NCBI RefSeq assembly: GCF_001703635.1
Contig: NZ_LQZT01000034.1
Coordinates: forward strand, 284,753 to 348,752
Reading direction: 5' to 3'
DNA: 64,000 nt
Origin: Parahoeflea olei
GTDB lineage: Bacteria; Pseudomonadota; Alphaproteobacteria; Rhizobiales; Rhizobiaceae
Part shown: one piece after another, positions 39,628-48,726 of the stretch
Layout: each line of letters starts with the position of its first letter
Numbering within the stretch: position 1 is the first letter of the stretch
Made by a program: the position numbers and the translations under genes
The notes under the pieces: generated by a model
Databases searched by the model: none
What the model saw: the letters and a program-made list of their open reading frames with translations, nothing else
What the model was told of the DNA's origin: nothing

Positions 39628-40452
39628 CTACTCCCCGGTCCATTCCGGCTTGCGCTTGGCGATGAAGGCACCGACGCCTTCCTCCGCGTCGCGGGCGAGC
39701 ATGTTCTCGACCATCACCGAAGCCGTGTACTCATAGGCGTCGGCGAGCGACATCTCGGCCTGGCGATAGAAGGCTTCCTTGCCGATCTTGACCGTCAGCG
39801 GCGATTTCGACGCAATCACCTCGGCATATTTCTGCACGACCTGATCGAGATACTGGCGCGGCATGATGCGGTTGACGAGGCCGAATTCCTTGGCGGTCGA
39901 GGCGTCGATGGTCTCGCCGGTCAGCAGCATCTCCATCGCCTGCTTGCGGTGGACGTTGCGGCTGAGCGCCACCATCGGCGTCGAGCAGAACAAGCCGATA
40001 TTGACGCCCGGCGTGCAGAAGGCCGAGGTGTCGGTGCACATCGCCAGATCGCAGGAGGCGACCAGCTGGCAGCCGGCGGCGGTGGCGAGCCCGTCCACCT
40101 CGGCGATCACCGGCTTGGGCAGGTGGACGATGGTCTGCATCAGCTCCGCGCAGAGCTTCATGGTGCGTTCGAAGAACGCCCTGCCCCGGTCCGCCTCGGC
40201 ACGGTGGGCGGTCAGCTCCTTGAGGTCATGGCCGGCGCAAAACAGCTTGCCGGGCGTCGCCGCGGCGAGGATCACCACCCGCACCGACGCATCGCCGGCA
40301 GCCGCGTCGAACTCGGCCTTGAGCGCCTCCATCATCGCGATTGACAGCGCGTTGGCCGGAGGATTGTTCATCTCCAGCCGCAGCACCGGCCCGCGCCGCC
40401 TGGTTCTGACGAGCCGGTCCGGCGCGTCCTGCTTGAGTTCGATAACGGTCAT
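39628..40452 (-). CDS. Enoyl-CoA hydratase/isomerase family protein (ECHDC3-like)
   Basis: Crotonase-fold protein, 274 residues from the ATG at 40452 (GAGGGAGCCCC upstream). The substrate loop reads FCAGHDLKELTAHR, and the oxyanion-hole region GLATAAGCQLVASCDLAMCT. The glutamates of true hydratases are partly changed (TPGVNIGLFCSTPMVALSRN), a pattern seen in the mitochondrial ECHDC3 type, so catalytic activity on enoyl-CoA is not assured. It is likely the first gene of a small operon with the genes at 39384-39620 and 38956-39387. Confidence 0.88.
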   Translation of the reverse strand: MTVIELKQDAPDRLVRTRRRGPVLRLEMNNPPANALSIAMMEALKAEFDAAAGDASVRVVILAAATPGKLFCAGHDLKELTAHRAEADRGRAFFERTMKLCAELMQTIVHLPKPVIAEVDGLATAAGCQLVASCDLAMCTDTSAFCTPGVNIGLFCSTPMVALSRNVHRKQAMEMLLTGETIDASTAKEFGLVNRIMPRQYLDQVVQKYAEVIASKSPLTVKIGKEAFYRQAEMSLADAYEYTASVMVENMLARDAEEGVGAFIAKRKPEWTGE

Positions 40453-40542
40453 GGGGCTCCCTCGCGACAATCTCGGTCCAGTCTGGCCCGTCTAGGCGGC
40501 CGAGATCAAGCATGTTGTTGTTCGGCGATCCTGCCGGCCGGT

Positions 40543-41427
40543 TCAGGCCCGGGCCAGCACGCGCTGCAGAATGAGTTGCCCCAGCAGCGCGGTCCAGAAA
40601 AACCCCGAGACCCTCAGCGCCCCGTCGATGAAGACCGATTTCGGGGTGGTGGAGCGGGTTTCGCCGAGCGTCTGCAGCAGGCTTTCCCAGAGCGCCGCGG
40701 GATAGCGGGGCGCGGCAAGGCCGTGCAGCCAGACATAGACATGCGCCAGCAGCATGACCCATATCAGGAACGACATCGAAATGCGCAGCAGGCTGGTGCC
40801 GTAACCCGACAGCAGGCGCCAGCAGGACAACACCAGCTGCTGGTAGCGGTGCTTTTCGAGGCTCGCGCGCCGCAGCCGGAAATCGCGGTTGTCGATGAAG
40901 ATCTGCTGCACCCGGTCATCGGCCCCGGTTTCCTTGCAGACCGCGCGCGCCCGCATGTAGGACCGGTCGGTCAGATCGAACAGGCTGGCGAGCCGGCGCG
41001 CATCGAACTCACCGGGGCGATCGATCGATTTGGCCAGCGCGAAGCCGACGCGCGCCGCGACGGTGTAGAAATCCGCCGACAATTCGAATTGCTGGTGGCG
41101 GCGGAAGGTGTTGGCCGCGAAATGATAGGCGTTGAGCGCCATCGCGATCCGCTCCACGTCGTCGTCGGTCAGGCGCTGGTCCTGTTCGAAATCGCCGACG
41201 ATCCTGTCGGCGACCGCAACGAACTTCATCGCGCCCCGGCTCTGGACCGAACTTGCGTCGTCATTGGTGTCAGTGACGCCCTCCATGAACAGGTCGGCGA
41301 GATCGCAATCCGAAGCCTCCGTCATAGCGATGGCCTCGCGGTATTCGCGCTTGAGGATCGGCCGCGTGAAGTTCCGCTGCATCGGCACGCCCCGCGTGGC
41401 TTCGAAGGTCGAGCCCAAAAACTTCAT
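40543..41427 (-). CDS. Membrane protein with C-terminal ion-channel-like two-helix module
   Basis: 294 residues from the ATG at 41427 (GGGGACG upstream; an open frame extends to 41520). The first 200 residues are soluble and helical (RFTDDDVERIAMALNAYHFA type). Two hydrophobic helices at the C-terminus, SFLIWVMLLAHVYVWLHGL and VSGFFWTALLGQLILQRVL, flank a short amphipathic segment. That order resembles a two-helix potassium channel pore, but the TxGYGD filter is absent. N-terminal helical repeats (YTVAARVGFALAKS) recall tetratricopeptide-type folds. No family named; function unknown. Confidence 0.65.
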   Translation of the reverse strand: MKFLGSTFEATRGVPMQRNFTRPILKREYREAIAMTEASDCDLADLFMEGVTDTNDDASSVQSRGAMKFVAVADRIVGDFEQDQRLTDDDVERIAMALNAYHFAANTFRRHQQFELSADFYTVAARVGFALAKSIDRPGEFDARRLASLFDLTDRSYMRARAVCKETGADDRVQQIFIDNRDFRLRRASLEKHRYQQLVLSCWRLLSGYGTSLLRISMSFLIWVMLLAHVYVWLHGLAAPRYPAALWESLLQTLGETRSTTPKSVFIDGALRVSGFFWTALLGQLILQRVLARA

Positions 41428-41494
41428 TGCAACGTCCCCATACCTGCTAAAGATAGCCAATGACCGCCCGCCACCCAGTCCAGGAAGATCATCC

Positions 41495-41932
41495 ATGACC
41501 GCACCGGCCACGCCCGTCATGTCCGCGTCCGAGGTTTCGGCCTATCTCGATGATGTGTTTCCGCAAATCAAGGCGAATGGCGACAATCTGTCGGTCCTGA
41601 CCGTCTCGCCCGGCACGACGGTGGTGCGGCTCGACATCGATCACCGCCACCTGCGCCCGGGCGGTACGGTGAGCGGGCCGACCATGTTCATGCTCGCCGA
41701 CCTCGCCGCCTATGCGGTGATTCTCGCCCATATCGGCCGCGTCGCGCTGGCGGTGACCACCAATCTCAACATCAACTTCCTGATGAAGCCCGAGCCCGGC
41801 CCGCTCGACGCCACCGCCACCATCCTCAAGCTCGGCAAGCGGCTGGTGGTGACCGATATCGCCATCACCGATCCCGGCGGCGAACTGGTGGCGCACGCGA
41901 CCGCGACCTACTCGATTCCGCCGCGCGGCTGA
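41495..41932 (+). CDS. PaaI-type acyl-CoA thioesterase
   Basis: 145 residues forming one hotdog-fold domain. The signature GGTVSGPTMFMLADLAAYA supplies the usual Asp on the central helix, and TNLNINFLMKPEPGPLDATA is the following strand region. CAGGAAGATCATCC precedes the ATG. Members hydrolyse acyl-CoA thioesters; the substrate is not clear here. It is divergent from the gene at 40543-41427 and lies just upstream of the rplM region with 260 bases between, which contain the palindrome and the ribosomal promoter. Confidence 0.85.
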   Translation: MTAPATPVMSASEVSAYLDDVFPQIKANGDNLSVLTVSPGTTVVRLDIDHRHLRPGGTVSGPTMFMLADLAAYAVILAHIGRVALAVTTNLNINFLMKPEPGPLDATATILKLGKRLVVTDIAITDPGGELVAHATATYSIPPRG

Positions 41933-41953
41933 CGCAAAAACCGCCAGCCGATA

Positions 41954-41969
41954 CGGTATTATAATACCG
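41954..41969. promoter_or_regulatory. 16-bp perfect palindrome upstream of rplM
   Basis: CGGTATTATAATACCG is perfectly symmetric over 16 bases, AT-rich in its core, and lies 22 bases after the thioesterase stop and 57 bases upstream of the rplM -35 box. Likely an operator; no regulator can be assigned. Confidence 0.5.
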
Positions 41970-42025
41970 CATACCTAAATCATTGTTTTTCATAGACTAT
42001 TTATGATGGCGCCCGAATGGCGCTG

Positions 42026-42054
42026 CTTGACGCGATTTTGCGCCTCGCCTATAA
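42026..42054 (+). promoter_or_regulatory. rplM-rpsI promoter
   Basis: CTTGAC at 42026-42031, a 17-base spacer, CTATAA at 42049-42054: a near-perfect alphaproteobacterial RpoD promoter. Transcription would begin near 42062, giving a leader of about 130 bases before rplM. Confidence 0.85.
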
Positions 42055-42191
42055 GCACGCAGCGTTCGCATCCCTCGGGGCGGCGCGGGGTTGGATCATG
42101 GCCGGAGACCGGCACGGAGCCAACACAAGCAACAAGAAACGTCCGGCCCCGGCAGATGCCGAACCGGATCCCGACTTGAAGAGAGAACTCC

Positions 42192-42656
42192 ATGAAAACC
42201 TTTACGCAGAAGCCTGCAGAGGTCGACAAGAAGTGGGTCGTGATCGACGCAACCGACCTGGTCGTCGGCCGTCTCGCCACCATTGTCGCCAACATCCTGC
42301 GCGGCAAGCACAAAGCCACCTACACCCCTCACGTTGACGACGGCGACAATGTCGTGATCATCAACGCCGAGAAGGCCGTCCTGACCGGCAAGAAGTACAC
42401 CGACAAGAAGTACTACTGGCACACCGGCTACCCGGGCGGCATCAAGGAGCGCACCGCGCGCCAGATCCTCGAAGGCCGTTTCCCCGAGCGCGTCATCGAG
42501 AAGGCTGTCGAGCGCATGGTTCCGCGCGGCCCGCTCGGCCGTCGCCAGATGAAGAACCTGCGCGTCTACGCCGGTTCGGAGCACCCGCATGAAGCCCAGC
42601 AGCCGACCGTCCTCGACGTCGCCTCGCTCAATCCCAAGAACAAAAGGAGCGCCTGA
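42192..42656 (+). CDS. rplM: 50S ribosomal protein L13 (uL13)
   Basis: 154 residues, an essential early-assembling protein of the large subunit. The family signatures are visible: [52 protein letters not shown] and [30 protein letters not shown] precedes the ATG. A strong promoter with a 130-base leader lies upstream. rpsI follows after 2 bases, so the two are one operon, as in most bacteria. Confidence 0.98.
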   Translation: MKTFTQKPAEVDKKWVVIDATDLVVGRLATIVANILRGKHKATYTPHVDDGDNVVIINAEKAVLTGKKYTDKKYYWHTGYPGGIKERTARQILEGRFPERVIEKAVERMVPRGPLGRRQMKNLRVYAGSEHPHEAQQPTVLDVASLNPKNKRSA

Positions 42657-42658
42657 AC

Positions 42659-43141
42659 ATGGCTGAACTCAATTCGCTTGAGGAGCTCGGCGCATCCGTG
42701 AAGGCCGCCGACGCCGAGCCCGCCGCACCGGTCCACGTGCGCAAGGTCGACGATCTCGGCCGGTCCTACGCCACCGGCAAGCGCAAGAACGCGATCGCCC
42801 GCGTCTGGGTCAAGCCCGGCACCGGCAAGATCACCGTCAACGGCCGTGACTTCGTCACCTACTTCGCCCGTCCCGTGCTGCAGATGGTCGTGCAGCAGCC
42901 GGTCGTCGCCGCTGCCCGCCAGGGCCAGTTCGACGTCGTCTGCACCGTCACCGGCGGCGGCCTCTCAGGTCAGGCCGGCGCAGTCCGCCACGGCATCTCC
43001 AAGGCGCTGACCTACTATGAACCCGCCCTGCGCGCGGTTCTCAAGAAGGGCGGCTTCCTGACCCGCGACAGCCGCGTGGTCGAGCGCAAGAAGTACGGCA
43101 AGGCCAAGGCCCGCCGGTCCTTCCAGTTCTCCAAGCGCTAA
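42659..43141 (+). CDS. rpsI: 30S ribosomal protein S9 (uS9)
   Basis: 160 residues. The N-terminal extension of about 35 residues (acidic and alanine-rich) is common in Alphaproteobacteria. The body has [37 protein letters not shown] and the C-terminal tail RRSFQFSKR that reaches the tRNA in the P site. AAAAGGAGCGCCTGAAC precedes the ATG. The operon ends at a terminator 30 bases after the stop. Confidence 0.98.
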   Translation: MAELNSLEELGASVKAADAEPAAPVHVRKVDDLGRSYATGKRKNAIARVWVKPGTGKITVNGRDFVTYFARPVLQMVVQQPVVAAARQGQFDVVCTVTGGGLSGQAGAVRHGISKALTYYEPALRAVLKKGGFLTRDSRVVERKKYGKAKARRSFQFSKR

Positions 43142-43170
43142 GTCGCGCTTTCAGAACCTGCGAGATTGCG

Positions 43171-43199
43171 AGACGGGGCTTCGGCCCCGTCTTTTTTTG
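43171..43199 (+). terminator. Rho-independent terminator of the rplM-rpsI operon
   Basis: AGACGGGGC (43171-43179) pairs with GCCCCGTCT (43184-43192) across a TTCG tetraloop, followed by T7. Confidence 0.97.
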
Positions 43200-43278
43200 T
43201 GCTGCGACATCCGCGGCTTTGAAGCGCGAGCGCGGCCCGCTATCATGAGGGGCGAACACAGACTCAAGGAGATCCATC

Positions 43279-43683
43279 ATGGCTGCGGAATTGACCCGGC
43301 GCCTCGTTCTCGCCGCCGCAGCGCTGGTGCTGGCCGCCCCCTGCCTCGCCCTCGCCCAGGAGGGCTTGCGCAACGTCACCCCGCGCGAGGCCTATGCCGC
43401 GCTTGAGGCAGACCCGTCGATCGCCATCATCGACATCCGCACGCCGCAGGAATTTGCCGAAGGGCACATCGAGGGCGCGACCAATATCGATTTCTACGCC
43501 CGGGATTTCATCCAGCAGTTCGTCACGCTCGATCCGGCGCGGACCTATCTGATCTACTGCCGCTCGGGCAACCGCAGCGGCAAGCTGATGCAGGCGCTTG
43601 CGCAATCGCCCTACCGCAACGTGATGAATGTCTCGACCGGGCTTTCGGGCTGGCAGAACGAGGGCCTGCCCACCGTCAAGTGA
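43279..43683 (+). CDS. Secreted rhodanese-like protein
   Basis: 134 residues with a signal peptide (LVLAAAALVLAAPCLALA, cut near AQE) and one rhodanese domain. The active-site loop is CRSGNRS with Cys94, which would carry a persulfide; IIDIRTPQEFAEGHIEGA is the conserved CH2A-type region. Single-domain periplasmic rhodaneses handle sulfur transfer or detoxification; the acceptor is unknown. CAAGGAGATCCATC precedes the ATG. The stop overlaps the stop of the convergent acyltransferase by 8 bases. Confidence 0.9.
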   Translation: MAAELTRRLVLAAAALVLAAPCLALAQEGLRNVTPREAYAALEADPSIAIIDIRTPQEFAEGHIEGATNIDFYARDFIQQFVTLDPARTYLIYCRSGNRSGKLMQALAQSPYRNVMNVSTGLSGWQNEGLPTVK

Positions 43684-44761
43684 TCGCGGGGCGCTCGGCG
43701 GGTGCGGCTACGGCCCGCGCCGCGGGATCGAGCCTGCGCAGCGTCCAGCGCGACAGCGGCCGTTCGACGATGGAAAAGTACCCCGCCGCCACCGCAAAGG
43801 TGAGCACGGTCATCGCCAGATAATGCAGCATCCAGGGCAGCGCGTTGAACGGCGCGGTCGGGATCACGTATTTGATGTAGAACGTGATGACGAAGAGATG
43901 GGTGAGGTAGACCGCGTAGGACCAGTCGCCGAGCCGCGCCAGAAACCTGCTCCTGAAGGTCAGCACGCCCAGCCCGCCATACAGCACCGCCGCCGCGGGC
44001 ACGCCCCAGAACAGCGGGCGCCAGTCCACCAGCGGCCGCTCCCATTGCGCCACCAGCAGCACCCCGCCGAGCAGGAAGGCGGCAAGCGGCGCGAGCGCGC
44101 CGCCCTCCGTCATGCGCCAGGCCCGGTAGACCAGGATGCCGAACACGAATTCGAGCAGGATCGGGTCGGTGTAGAAGGCGAGGCTCGGATTGGCCGGCGC
44201 GAATACGATCCCGGCCCCGACGGCGCCCAGGATCGCGACCGCGGCCAGTATCAGCCGCCGGTCGCCGAACAGGCCGGCCGTCAGCGCGACGAGCGCATAG
44301 AAGAAGATCTCGTAATTGAGGGTCCAGCCCACCACCAGCAGCGGTCCCGTCGAGCCGTTGCCGCTATCGACCGCCAGGAAGGACAGCGAGGCGAGCAGAT
44401 GCGCAAGATCGGCCGTGGTCGAATGAAACAGGCTCGGCACGGCCGCCGCGAGCACGAACACCAGCAGGCTGATCACCCAGTAGGCCGGCGCCACGCGGGC
44501 GATGCGCCGGATCCAGAACTGGCGGGCGTCGAACGGCCCGGGCCGGTCGATGATCATCGCCATGATGAAGCCGGAGATGACGAAGAACAGGTCGACGCCG
44601 GCGGCGCCGACATGATCGACGCGGCGCGGGTCGAGGCCCCAGGTCTCCTGCGAGAGCACCGAAACATGGAACAGCATCACCACGAGCGCCGACACCGCGC
44701 GCAGATACTGCACGGGATAAAGCGTCTCGGGTCTGGATGCGGGCAGCGATGGGGCGGTCAA
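43676..44761 (-). CDS. Acyltransferase 3 (OafA-like) membrane protein
   Basis: 361 residues, with about ten hydrophobic helices. YPVQYLRAVSALVVMLFHVSVL is the N-terminal helix with the conserved Arg and His (R-A, F-H) of the acyltransferase 3 family; GAAGVDLFFVISGFIM is the next signature. Such enzymes O-acetylate or otherwise acylate sugars of lipopolysaccharide, capsule or membrane glycans. The start is TTG 44761 with no clear ribosome site and could be different. It is 4.3 kb upstream of the polysaccharide cluster, so a role in decorating that polymer is possible but not shown. Confidence 0.85.
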   Translation of the reverse strand: MTAPSLPASRPETLYPVQYLRAVSALVVMLFHVSVLSQETWGLDPRRVDHVGAAGVDLFFVISGFIMAMIIDRPGPFDARQFWIRRIARVAPAYWVISLLVFVLAAAVPSLFHSTTADLAHLLASLSFLAVDSGNGSTGPLLVVGWTLNYEIFFYALVALTAGLFGDRRLILAAVAILGAVGAGIVFAPANPSLAFYTDPILLEFVFGILVYRAWRMTEGGALAPLAAFLLGGVLLVAQWERPLVDWRPLFWGVPAAAVLYGGLGVLTFRSRFLARLGDWSYAVYLTHLFVITFYIKYVIPTAPFNALPWMLHYLAMTVLTFAVAAGYFSIVERPLSRWTLRRLDPAARAVAAPAERPAIT

Positions 44762-44936
44762 GGGCGGCGTGTCCGGATCGTTGGGCCATGCTCCATACCA
44801 CCGCGCGCGCGCGCCTGCGCCGCAAAACCTCGCTTAACCTTAACCGCGGGGCTGCGCGCCGGCCCGCGCTGCTTTATCCCGGCCTCCGGATGGGGTAGAC
44901 AGCTTGCCAACACCTTATCGCCCCGGGAACCGCAGC

Positions 44937-45887
44937 ATGGCCAGCAAATCCATCGATCACGCCTTCACCTCGCGCTCGCTCACCAGCGCGGCGAGCGACC
45001 CGACCTATGCCGGGGCGCTGTCGTTCATGCGGCGCAAATACACCAAGACGCTCAAGGGCGCGGACGCGGTGGTCTGGGGCATTCCGTTCGACGCCGCCGT
45101 GTCGAACCGCCCCGGCGCGCGCTTCGGCCCGCAGGCGATCCGTCGCGCCTCGGCGATCATGGACAACGATCCGCAATACCCGTTCGACCGCGACCTGTTC
45201 GAGGCGATGGCGGTGATCGACTATGGCGACTGCCTGCTAGACTACGGCAACCACCAGAAGACGCCGGCGACGATCGAGCGCGAGGCCGCGAAGATCCTCG
45301 CCTCCGGCGCGTTTCTCTTGTCGATGGGCGGCGACCATTTCGTGACCTGGCCCTTGCTCAAGGCGCATGCCGCCAAACACGGGCCGCTGGCGCTCGTGCA
45401 GTTCGACGCCCACCAGGACACCTGGGACGACGACGGCAAGCGCATCGACCACGGCTCCTTCGTGGGCCGCGCCGTGCGCGACGGCGTGATCGACCCTGCC
45501 CGCTCGATCCAGGTCGGCATCCGCACCCATGCGCCCGAGGATTGCGCCATCCGCATCCTCTACGGCCACGAGGTCGAGGACATGACGGCGGCCCAGATTG
45601 CGGAGACGATCCTGGACCATGTCGGCGATGCGGCCTGCTACCTGACCTTCGACATCGACTGCCTCGATCCGGCCTATGCGCCCGGCACCGGCACGCCGGT
45701 GGCCGGCGGCCCCTCGAGCGCGCGCATGCTTTCAGTGCTGCGCAAACTCGGGGCTCTTGATATCAAGGGCGCGGATATTGTAGAAGTCGCGCCAGCCTAT
45801 GATCACGCGGACATCACCGCGATAGCCGGAGCCGCCGTCGCCATGCATTATCTCGGACTTCTCGCAGAACGCCGCTCGCGACGATAA
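44937..45887 (+). CDS. speB: Ureohydrolase (agmatinase/arginase family)
   Basis: 316 residues of the arginase/agmatinase fold with a binuclear manganese site. The metal ligands are visible: His134 in MGGDHFVTWP, DAHQD at 157-161 and FDIDCLDPAY at 238-247. GIPFDAAVSNRPGARFGPQAIR is the conserved N-terminal block. Agmatinase (agmatine to putrescine and urea) is the most likely activity; a related guanidino-hydrolase is possible. GGGAACCGCAGC precedes the ATG at 44937. argC follows on the same strand after 87 bases. Confidence 0.85.
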   Translation: MASKSIDHAFTSRSLTSAASDPTYAGALSFMRRKYTKTLKGADAVVWGIPFDAAVSNRPGARFGPQAIRRASAIMDNDPQYPFDRDLFEAMAVIDYGDCLLDYGNHQKTPATIEREAAKILASGAFLLSMGGDHFVTWPLLKAHAAKHGPLALVQFDAHQDTWDDDGKRIDHGSFVGRAVRDGVIDPARSIQVGIRTHAPEDCAIRILYGHEVEDMTAAQIAETILDHVGDAACYLTFDIDCLDPAYAPGTGTPVAGGPSSARMLSVLRKLGALDIKGADIVEVAPAYDHADITAIAGAAVAMHYLGLLAERRSRR

Positions 45888-45974
45888 CACCAGCGCGCTC
45901 TAACCGCCGGTTCGGACATCGAGTCCGAAAGCCGGACCAAGTCCCTGATTTTCATGCATGAACGGAGAGGCCCG

Positions 45975-46904
45975 ATGGCTCCCAAGATTTTCATTGACGG
46001 CGAACACGGCACCACAGGCCTGCAGATCGTCGAGCGGCTGCAAAACCGGAGCGATATCGAGCTGATGTCGATGCCGCCCGAGAAGCGGCGCGACGCGGAC
46101 GTGCGGACCCAGTTCCTGCGCGAAGCCGATATCGCCATTCTCTGCCTGCCGGACGACGCAGCGCGCGAATCCGTCAAGCTGGCGGAAGGTGCCGGCACCC
46201 GCTTCATCGACGCCTCCACCGCGCACCGGACCCATCCCGACTGGACCTTTGGCTTTGCCGAACTGGCCGATGGACAGGCGGCGAAGATCGCGGCTGCGCA
46301 ATATGTCTCCAATCCCGGCTGCTACTCGACCGGCTCGATCGCGCTGATCGCGCCGCTGGTGGCCTGCGGGCTGCTGCCGGCCGACTATCCGGTCACCATC
46401 AACGCGGTGTCGGGCTACACCGGCGGCGGCAAGCAGATGATCGCGCAGATGGAGGATGCCACCCGCGAGGACGCGATCACCGCACCCTATTTCGCCTACG
46501 CCCTGACGCTCGCGCACAAGCATGTGCCGGAGATCATGCGGCATACGGGCATCACCCGGCGGCCTGTGTTCACGCCTGCCGTCGGCCGCTTCGCGCAGGG
46601 CATGCTCGTCAACCTGCCGCTGCATCTCGACCTGATGACCGGCGCGCCGTCGATGGGCGACGTGCATGCGGCACTGTCGCAGCATTACCGCGGCAGCGAG
46701 ATCGTCAGCGTCGTGCCGCTCGCCGAAAGCGCTGGCCTTGCGCGGCTCGATCCGGAAGAGCTCAAGGGCACCGACCGGATGAAGCTCTATGTGTGCGGGA
46801 CCGAAGGCGCGGGACAGGTCAATCTGGTGGCCTCGCTCGACAATCTCGGCAAGGGCGCATCCGGCGCCGCGGTGCAGAACCTCAACCTGATGATCGGCGG
46901 CTGA
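45975..46904 (+). CDS. argC: N-acetyl-gamma-glutamyl-phosphate reductase, type 2
   Basis: Third step of arginine synthesis: NADPH-dependent reduction of N-acetylglutamyl phosphate. 309 residues; the cofactor fold opens with [15 protein letters not shown]. The catalytic Cys116 is in [13 protein letters not shown], and [12 protein letters not shown] and [15 protein letters not shown] follow. The short form without the extra dimer loop of type 1 is usual in Alphaproteobacteria. GGAGAGGCCCG precedes the ATG at 45975. Adjacent speB ties the pair to arginine and polyamine metabolism. Confidence 0.95.
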   Translation: MAPKIFIDGEHGTTGLQIVERLQNRSDIELMSMPPEKRRDADVRTQFLREADIAILCLPDDAARESVKLAEGAGTRFIDASTAHRTHPDWTFGFAELADGQAAKIAAAQYVSNPGCYSTGSIALIAPLVACGLLPADYPVTINAVSGYTGGGKQMIAQMEDATREDAITAPYFAYALTLAHKHVPEIMRHTGITRRPVFTPAVGRFAQGMLVNLPLHLDLMTGAPSMGDVHAALSQHYRGSEIVSVVPLAESAGLARLDPEELKGTDRMKLYVCGTEGAGQVNLVASLDNLGKGASGAAVQNLNLMIGG

Positions 46905-47072
46905 GCCCCAGGTCCGACGCCACGCGCCCTGTCCGCATGATTGATGCCGGGCCGAATGTCGGCGCGGCCCGGTGCAGTGTGCGCCAGTTCGGACGCGTGG
47001 GAGGCGCACCCGGCTCCGGCGCCCCGAAACGGGTTCGTTGCACAAGGCCGAGCCTGTCCGGGGCGGGATGGC

Positions 47073-47360
47073 TCAGTGGCCGCGTTCGTACCGCTCGACG
47101 AGATCGTCGAAGTCGCTGTCCTCGTAATAGCGGACCTCGCGGATGATGCGCAGCGTCGGCTTGAGCGCGAAACAGACCGAGCCCACGAGAAAGCACCAGG
47201 TGCCCGGCGTCTGCCAGGCCTCCGAAAAGAACATCACCGACCCGATCACGAACAGGGCCGCGGCCATGACATCGACCATGGTGTAGGCCAGCTCGAAGCG
47301 CGCATAGGCCTTGGGGTCTGCGCGGTAGCGCCGGCGTGTCGAGGGCTTGAAAAGGGCCAT
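47073..47360 (-). CDS. YrhK-like small membrane protein
   Basis: 95 residues with two hydrophobic helices (ELAYTMVDVMAAALFVIGSVMF and PGTWCFLVGSVCFALKPTLRI). The FELAYTMVDVMAA start is characteristic of the YrhK-like domain family, whose function is not established. The acidic C-terminus (YYEDSDFDDLVERYE) is cytoplasmic. It lies 52 bases downstream of ctaA on the same strand and may share its transcript. Short intergenic space to argC holds no other gene. Confidence 0.8.
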   Translation of the reverse strand: MALFKPSTRRRYRADPKAYARFELAYTMVDVMAAALFVIGSVMFFSEAWQTPGTWCFLVGSVCFALKPTLRIIREVRYYEDSDFDDLVERYERGH

Positions 47361-47412
47361 GTGCGGTCTCCCGTGTTGCGTTGCGGCGGCCGGGGACGGG
47401 ATGCCCCCCTGG

Positions 47413-48564
47413 TCAATGCCCGACGCGGACTTCGGTTTCCATCGGATAGGCGCCGTGGAAGCCGCGCCAGTGGGCGACGGCGAAGCCGAGCACGACCACG
47501 GCCCAGCCCTGATGCGCGAGCGCCAGGCTGAACGGCACCTGGGTCAGGATCACGCTGATGCCGATCAGCGCCTGCACCGCGACGAGACAGAACAGCACCA
47601 CCGCGCGGCGGCTGTGGGTCGTGCCCTGTCCGCGCGCGAGCGCAGCCAGCATGTGCCAGAGCGTGAGCGCGAACAGCAGATAACCGCCCATCCGGTGCAC
47701 GAACTGCACGGTCAGGGCGTTTTCGAAGAAATTGCGCCAGGCCGGCACGATTTCGATGAGGCCGTCGGGCACCAGCGCACCGTTCATCAGCGGCCAGGTG
47801 CTGGAGGCCAGCCCGGCATCGAGCCCGGCCACCAGGCCGCCCAGATAGATCTGCACCAGCACGAGAAGCGCCAGCACCCCTGCCCCGCGCCGGAGGCCGT
47901 CGCTCGGCACCGGATCGGGCGAATGCGGTGCAAGGCCCCGCATCACCCAGACGATCGCCGCGAAGATCAGGCAGGCGAGCGTGAGATGGGTGGCGAGCCG
48001 GTACTGGCTGACATCGACCCGGTCGACCAGCCCGGAAGCGACCATCCACCAGCCCACGGCCCCCTGCAGTCCGCCCAGAACCAGAAGTCCGAACAGCGGC
48101 CAGCGCAGGCGCTTTTCGATGCGCCCGGTGACCAGGAAGAAGACGAAGGGAAGCGCAAACAGCACGCCGACGGTGCGCGCCAGGAACCGGTGCGCCCATT
48201 CCCACCAATAGATGCGCTTGAAGGCGTCGAGGCTCATGCCCTTGTTGATCAGCTGATATTCCGGGATCTGGCGGTAGAGTTCGAGCTCCTCCTGCCATTC
48301 CGCTTCGCTCAGCGGCGGGATCACGCCGTGGATCGGCTTCCATTCGGTGATCGACAGGCCCGAGTCGGTCAGGCGCGTGGCGCCGCCGACCAGCACCAGC
48401 GCGAAGATCGCCACGAGCACCGCTCCCAGCCAGATGCGCTGGGCCAGGCGGTTGGCGCGCACGCGCCGTTCCGCCGCGAGCACGGAAGCGGTCTTGCGGG
48501 CTTCACGGAGACCGGCGCCGGAAGCCTCGGCTTCGGCAAGCGGCAGAACTGAATTCGTCGTCAT
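47413..48564 (-). CDS. ctaA: Heme A synthase CtaA (COX15 type)
   Basis: Membrane enzyme that oxidises heme O to heme A for cytochrome c oxidase. 383 residues with eight transmembrane helices in two pseudo-symmetric halves. The signature GGATRLTDSGLSITEWKPI with the catalytic Glu-containing loop, and conserved histidines in WEWAHRFLARTVG, RLATHLTLACLIF, and VQFVHRMGGYLLF, can be read. The ATG at 48564 is chosen with GAGGGAA upstream; the open frame goes on to 49131 without support. Alphaproteobacterial/mitochondrial (COX15) type, about 70-80 residues longer than the Bacillus enzyme. Confidence 0.93.
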   Translation of the reverse strand: MTTNSVLPLAEAEASGAGLREARKTASVLAAERRVRANRLAQRIWLGAVLVAIFALVLVGGATRLTDSGLSITEWKPIHGVIPPLSEAEWQEELELYRQIPEYQLINKGMSLDAFKRIYWWEWAHRFLARTVGVLFALPFVFFLVTGRIEKRLRWPLFGLLVLGGLQGAVGWWMVASGLVDRVDVSQYRLATHLTLACLIFAAIVWVMRGLAPHSPDPVPSDGLRRGAGVLALLVLVQIYLGGLVAGLDAGLASSTWPLMNGALVPDGLIEIVPAWRNFFENALTVQFVHRMGGYLLFALTLWHMLAALARGQGTTHSRRAVVLFCLVAVQALIGISVILTQVPFSLALAHQGWAVVVLGFAVAHWRGFHGAYPMETEVRVGH

Positions 48565-48726
48565 CGTCAGTGGGTTCCCTCGAACTTTGCGAGACATGTG
48601 CACCACCCCTTCTGGCAAGGCAAGCCCTTTGCGGCATGCCGTCGCGGCAGACGCGATCGCCCGCTCAAGCCTTGCATTCAGCGGCAGAGGCGCTATTGAG
48701 GAGGCAACCCTGAAAGAAGCCTCGTC

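Noticed and set aside
44835..44850. CtrA site TTAACCTTAACC upstream of speB
   Set aside because: Half-sites only, without the full TTAA-N7-TTAA spacing; such short matches occur by chance.
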